Part shown: piece by piece, positions 60,163-64,000 of the stretch
Numbering within the stretch: the stretch's first letter is position 1
Layout: each line of letters opens with the position of its first letter
From: Gemmatimonadales bacterium
GTDB taxonomy: Bacteria; Gemmatimonadota; Gemmatimonadetes; Palauibacterales; Palauibacteraceae
Assembly (NCBI GenBank): GCA_009838765.1
Contig: VXQX01000086.1
Span: 1-64,000, forward strand
Direction: 5' to 3'
DNA: 64,000 nt
Program-made: the position numbers and the translations under genes
The notes under the pieces: generated by a model
What the model was told of the DNA's origin: nothing
Databases searched by the model: none
What the model saw: only the letters and a program-made list of their open reading frames with translations

Positions 60163-63100
60163 TTGAGTGACGTAACGCCGTTGAAAGCCGGACAGATTCT
60201 GACGGGAGCGCTGTTCACCGAGCCGATGCGGGTGGAGACCGTCCAGCCGAACGGCGCTGGGCTTTGGGTGGCTGGGCTGGTCGGCGTGCATTCCGAACGG
60301 TTTCGCAGGGCCACTCTGACGGCCGAGGATCTCGCGGCGCTGTCCGTTTCGGACACCTCGCCGACTTTCGATGGCGACGGGAGGCTGCTACGCCTCGGGC
60401 TCCAGGCGTACGCGCTCGGCATCGCGTACGAGTTCGACCCGTACTTCGGCCTTTCGATCTCCCGCGTGGACCCGCTGCCGCACCAGCTCGAGGCCGTCTA
60501 CGAGCATCTTGTGAAGCTCCCCAGCGTCCGCTTTCTGCTCGCCGACGATGCAGGTGCGGGGAAGACCATCATGGCGGGCCTTCTCATCCGCGAACTCAAG
60601 CTGCGGGGGCTCGTCGAGCGGATCCTCGTCGTGTGTCCCGCGAACCTGTCGTTCCAGTGGCAGCGCGAGTTGAGGGAGAAGTTCGACGAGCAGTTCCTCG
60701 TGCTCAAGGGAGCGGATATCCGGGGGCAGTTCGGCGTCAACCAGTGGCTGGAGCAGAAGCAGGTCATCACGTCGCTGGACCTCGCCAAGCGTGACGATAT
60801 CCTGCCGGGCCTCGCGCAGGTGCGGTGGGACCTCGTGATCGTCGACGAGGCGCACCGGATGTCGGCGCGGGACGAGAGCCATAAGAGCCTGCGGTACAAG
60901 CTGGGCGAACTGCTGCGCGACAACGCGGACCACATGCTCCTGCTCACGGCTACGCCGCATCGGGGCGATCCCGAGAACTTCACGCTCTTTCTGCAGTTGC
61001 TCGACCGGGACGCATACGCGGACGTCACCTCGATCCGCGAAGCCATGAACCGACGGAGCGCACCCTTCTACCTGCGCCGGACGAAGGAGGCGATGGTCTA
61101 CTTCCCGGAGCGCGAGGACGACGGCACCTGGACGGCGAAGCCCGTGTTCACGAAGCGCATCCCGCGCACGGCGAACTTCACGATCGACGACGCGGAGTGG
61201 GATCTCTACGACCGCGTGACGAAGTTTGTTAAGCGGCAGAGCGTGCGCGCGGCGGAGCGGACCGGCGACCCCCGGGCCCGGGCGGTCGGATTCCTGATGT
61301 CGCTGTACCAGCGGCGACTCGCGTCGAGCACGCACGCCATGCGCCGCTCGCTCGAGAACCGCGCAAACCGCCTGGAGACGGGTCTCCAGAACGCCCGCGA
61401 ACTGTTGCGGACAGCCCCTCCCGACCTTCCTAACATCGAGGAACTCGAGGAGTTCGAGGATGCGGAGCGGGAGCGGCTGGAACGGCTGCTGGATGCCGTC
61501 ACGCTTGCGGGGAACGAAGAGGACGTACAGGCCGAGATCGCCGAACTGCGGGAACTTGCCGAAGAGGCGAAGGGCGTGGAGGCCGCCGGACGCGAGGCGA
61601 AGCTCGCGCAGCTGGAGCGCCTTCTGCGGGAGGAGGGATTCTTCGACCGCCCGGACCAGCGACTGCTCATCTTCACGGAGTTCAGGGACACGCTCGACTA
61701 CCTCATGGACCGACTCAAGGCCTGGGGCTTCAGCGTCGGCTGCATCCATGGACAGATGCGGCCGGGGTCGCGCGACGAACCGGGTAGCCGGCTCCACGCC
61801 GAACAGCAGTTTCGAGAGGGGGCGATCCAGGTGCTCGTGGCTACCGAGGCGGCCGGCGAGGGCATCAACCTCCAGTGCTGCCACATCCTGTTCAACTACG
61901 ACATTCCGTGGAACCCGAACCGGCTCGAGCAGCGCATGGGGCGCATCCACCGCTACGGACAGCGGCACGATTGTCTCATCTTCAACTTCGTCGCCACCAA
62001 CACGATCGAGGGCCGGGTGCTGGAGCGTCTGCTGAGCAAGCTTCAGACGATCCGCGATGCGCTCGACGACGACGCGGTGTTCAACGTGGTGGGCGAGGTG
62101 CTGCCGTCCGCACATGTCGAGCGCGTGCTGCGCGACTACTACGCGGGCCGACTCGGCGATGAGGATCTTGAGGAGCGTCTCCTGCGGAACGTGGACGAGG
62201 GCCGCTTCCGCGACATCTGCCAGACGGCGCTCGAGGGGCTCGCTGCCAAGAAACTCAACCTCGACATGCTCGCCGAACGCCGGGCCCGCGCCCGAGAGCG
62301 CCGGGTCGTGCCGGAGACCATCGCTCGGTTCATGGGTGACGCGGCTCGCGAGGCCGGTCTGGAGCTGAAGCCCCTGCGCTTGCCCCACGCGTTCGAGCCC
62401 GGCCGCACCCCTTTGCGGCTAAAGAGATACGAGCGGGACCCGGACTGGAAGCTGCAGGAACTTTCCATCCGCTATCCGCGACTGTCGACAGACCGGGAGA
62501 CGGCCGACGAAAACCATCTCGAATGGATCACCCCGGGACACCCGCTGTTCGAGGCCCTGCGCCGAAACGCCTCCGACGGTTCGCGAGACGCGTTCGCGGC
62601 GGGGGCCTGCTTTCATTCCCTGGAGCACGATGCGCCGGCGCGTCTCGACTTCTACCGGGCGCGGGCTGTGGACGGGCTCGGGAACGTCATCCACGAGCGA
62701 CTCTTCACGGTCGAGTCCGCGGGCGACGACTCCCAAAGCCTGCGCGAAGCGGACATCCTGGGGAATCTCAGCCCCGCCCCTGCGCCGGACGACCCGCCGC
62801 CCGAAGCGACCCTTCCCCACCCCGACGAGTGGCTCCACGAACACGCCCTCATGCCATTCATCAAGGAAATCCGGGCGGAACGCCTGGAGCAGGTCGATCG
62901 CGTGGCCGAACACGTCGAGCTGTCGCTCACTCAAGTGCTGCAGCGCCTCGACGACGAGATCGGGAGGGCAGCCGAGGAGGTCGAGAAGGGCGGCACCGGC
63001 GCCGCGGGACGACTTGCGCAAGCGGAGACCCGTCACGCCGAGGTGGCGGCACGCCGCGAACGGCGGCGGGAGGAGTTGAAGCGGCAGCGCGCCGTGACGC

Positions 63101-63582
63101 TGCAAGGAGTCGAACGTCTGGCAAGCGCCCTCGTGCTGCCGCATCCAGAGCGCGAGTCGCCTGAAGTGCGCCGCCTGCGTCCCAACCCCGAGACTGAAAT
63201 GACCGCCATGCGGACGGTCATGGCCTACGAGGCCGCGCGAGGCTGCAAGGTCGCCGATGTGCACGAGAAGAATCTCGGCTATGACATAACCAGCTTCGAT
63301 CCCGAATCGGGCGAACTCCGCCTCATCGAGATCAAGGGCCTCGCCGCGCGAGAGGGCACGATCCTCCTCACGCCCAACGAGCGGCGCGTGGCCGAGGACC
63401 GGCGGGACTGCTATTGGCTGTACGTGGTAACGAACTGCGCTGGAGAACCGAAGCTCGAAGACCCAATCTTCGACCCGGCCGGGCAACCATGGAACGAGGT
63501 CCGCAAGGTGCAGCATTACTACCTCACGGTGGATGCTCTGACGCAACCGCTGAAGCTCCACGAACGCGGAGAGGAAGGCTAA
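60163..63582 (+). CDS. SNF2-family DEAH helicase with C-terminal DUF3883 domain (DrmD-like)
   Basis: 1139 residues from TTG 60163, which has GGGAGGTG just upstream. Helicase motifs: Walker A DDAGAGKTIM (about 130-140), DEAH in IVDEAHRMSARDE, LLLTATPHRGD, then the C-lobe with IFTEFRDTLDYLM, ATEAAGEGINLQCC and QRMGRIHRYGQ. The last 110 residues form a DUF3883 domain, a NOV-type predicted nuclease (YEAARGCKVADVHEKNLGYD, RLIEIKGLAAREGTILLTPN). This architecture, followed by a DUF1156 methylase, is how DrmD is arranged in class 1 DISARM. A long coiled-coil lies before the DUF3883 part. Confidence 0.9.
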   Translation: MSDVTPLKAGQILTGALFTEPMRVETVQPNGAGLWVAGLVGVHSERFRRATLTAEDLAALSVSDTSPTFDGDGRLLRLGLQAYALGIAYEFDPYFGLSISRVDPLPHQLEAVYEHLVKLPSVRFLLADDAGAGKTIMAGLLIRELKLRGLVERILVVCPANLSFQWQRELREKFDEQFLVLKGADIRGQFGVNQWLEQKQVITSLDLAKRDDILPGLAQVRWDLVIVDEAHRMSARDESHKSLRYKLGELLRDNADHMLLLTATPHRGDPENFTLFLQLLDRDAYADVTSIREAMNRRSAPFYLRRTKEAMVYFPEREDDGTWTAKPVFTKRIPRTANFTIDDAEWDLYDRVTKFVKRQSVRAAERTGDPRARAVGFLMSLYQRRLASSTHAMRRSLENRANRLETGLQNARELLRTAPPDLPNIEELEEFEDAERERLERLLDAVTLAGNEEDVQAEIAELRELAEEAKGVEAAGREAKLAQLERLLREEGFFDRPDQRLLIFTEFRDTLDYLMDRLKAWGFSVGCIHGQMRPGSRDEPGSRLHAEQQFREGAIQVLVATEAAGEGINLQCCHILFNYDIPWNPNRLEQRMGRIHRYGQRHDCLIFNFVATNTIEGRVLERLLSKLQTIRDALDDDAVFNVVGEVLPSAHVERVLRDYYAGRLGDEDLEERLLRNVDEGRFRDICQTALEGLAAKKLNLDMLAERRARARERRVVPETIARFMGDAAREAGLELKPLRLPHAFEPGRTPLRLKRYERDPDWKLQELSIRYPRLSTDRETADENHLEWITPGHPLFEALRRNASDGSRDAFAAGACFHSLEHDAPARLDFYRARAVDGLGNVIHERLFTVESAGDDSQSLREADILGNLSPAPAPDDPPPEATLPHPDEWLHEHALMPFIKEIRAERLEQVDRVAEHVELSLTQVLQRLDDEIGRAAEEVEKGGTGAAGRLAQAETRHAEVAARRERRREELKRQRAVTLQGVERLASALVLPHPERESPEVRRLRPNPETEMTAMRTVMAYEAARGCKVADVHEKNLGYDITSFDPESGELRLIEIKGLAAREGTILLTPNERRVAEDRRDCYWLYVVTNCAGEPKLEDPIFDPAGQPWNEVRKVQHYYLTVDALTQPLKLHERGEEG

Positions 63583-63589
63583 CCGGCCG

Positions 63590-64000
63590 GTGATCCCCAA
63601 GGAGTGTAAGCGGCTCGCGGAGGTGGATTTTCCGATCGCGGAGGTCTCCCGGCATGCGGTGCGAGAAAAGTCGATTCGGCACGGGCACCCGTCCACCCTC
63701 CACCAGTGGTGGGCGCGGAGACCGCTGGCCTCTTCTCGCGCCGTGCTCCTGGCGCTTCTGCTGCCCGACCCCTGCGACGAACATTGCCCGGAAGAGTTCA
63801 AGAAGCGCGCTTGCGGCATCCTCCGTGAGGTTCGGCAACCGCCGCGGACGGATGCCGAACTTCGCAAGGCACTGCTGTGGTTCATCGGAACGTTCGCAAA
63901 CTGGGATCTGGCGGCCGAGGCGACGTACGTGCGGGTGGCACGGAACCTGGTGAAGGCCGCGCACGGCGACCAAGCGCCGCTTGTCGTAGATCCGTTCGCG
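63590..64000 (+). CDS. DUF1156-domain DNA methylase-like protein (drmMI-like), 5' part only
   Basis: 137 residues from GTG 63590 to the window edge. The start matches the DUF1156 pattern: FPIAEVSRHAVREKSIRHGH, PSTLHQWWARRPLASSRAVL. The last visible residues, LVVDPFA, begin the DPFAGGG methyltransferase motif. DUF1156 proteins are predicted adenine methylases; in class 1 DISARM one (DrmMI) follows the SNF2 helicase. The rest lies outside the window. GAGGAAGG precedes the start with a slightly long spacing. Confidence 0.85.
   Translation, partial: MIPKECKRLAEVDFPIAEVSRHAVREKSIRHGHPSTLHQWWARRPLASSRAVLLALLLPDPCDEHCPEEFKKRACGILREVRQPPRTDAELRKALLWFIGTFANWDLAAEATYVRVARNLVKAAHGDQAPLVVDPFA

Noticed and set aside
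1-64000. rRNA, tRNA, insertion sequences and prophage genes
   Set aside because: None were recognised by eye; tRNAs could be missed, but no transposase, integrase or phage structural protein appears among the coding frames.

Overview
The window is GC-rich bacterial chromosome with tightly packed genes, many GTG/TTG starts and 4-base start/stop overlaps. The family mix (DUF1592/DUF1552 pair, DUF5916 outer-membrane protein, several secreted amidohydrolases and serine hydrolases, FG-GAP and ankyrin secreted proteins, a TonB receptor) suggests a Gram-negative, probably aerobic bacterium of the Gemmatimonadota or a related group. That assignment is inference; no rRNA or tRNA gene was seen to anchor it.

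Layout. 1-11.2 kb: a glycosyltransferase-sulfotransferase fusion cut by the left edge, a sulfurtransferase, an FG-GAP protein, MsrB, a multicopper oxidase, an antitoxin remnant, a secreted amidohydrolase and an SDR. 11.2-11.9 kb: a VapBC toxin-antitoxin pair. 12.3-16.9 kb: a visibly less GC-rich accessory island encoding a secreted C39-type peptidase, two related small secreted peptides with a shared VVGTGW-x5-C-x-G-C motif and four aligned cysteines, a membrane-anchored thioredoxin-like protein, two polytopic membrane proteins, an ABC ATPase and an AraC-type regulator. I read it as a candidate undescribed two-peptide, disulfide-containing secreted peptide (bacteriocin-like) system. 17-33.5 kb: DUF5916 protein, threonine dehydratase, Na+ symporter, TyrA, DUF1592/DUF1552 pair, ankyrin protein, HicAB, VOC protein, a cytochrome c/copper monooxygenase-like protein and a creatininase-family protein.

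33.7-49.0 kb is a vitamin B12 region. cobT-cobU-cobS-cobC (nucleotide-loop assembly) lie on the plus strand. btuB and a surface lipoprotein lie on the minus strand behind a cobalamin riboswitch. pduX is followed by a second cobalamin riboswitch and the coupled operon btuF-btuC-btuD-cbiB-cobD-cobO-cobQ. Uptake, aminopropanol-arm synthesis, adenosylation, amidation and lower-ligand attachment are all present; corrin-ring genes are not in the window.

49.1-58.4 kb carries a metallo-beta-lactamase-fold lipoprotein, a TolB-propeller amidohydrolase, a CcdA-like/TlpA-like redox pair and, converging on it, a peroxiredoxin whose peroxidatic cysteine codon is an in-frame TGA followed by a SECIS-like hairpin: a probable selenoprotein that a standard caller would split in two. 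A serine hydrolase, aminotransferase, rhodanese lipoprotein and Uma2 protein follow. 58.5-64 kb looks like the start of a phage-defence locus: a small divergent gene, a DUF5343-like protein, a DUF4145/HEPN-like protein, an SNF2 helicase with a C-terminal DUF3883 domain and the N-terminus of a DUF1156 methylase, an arrangement resembling the drmD-drmMI start of class 1 DISARM.
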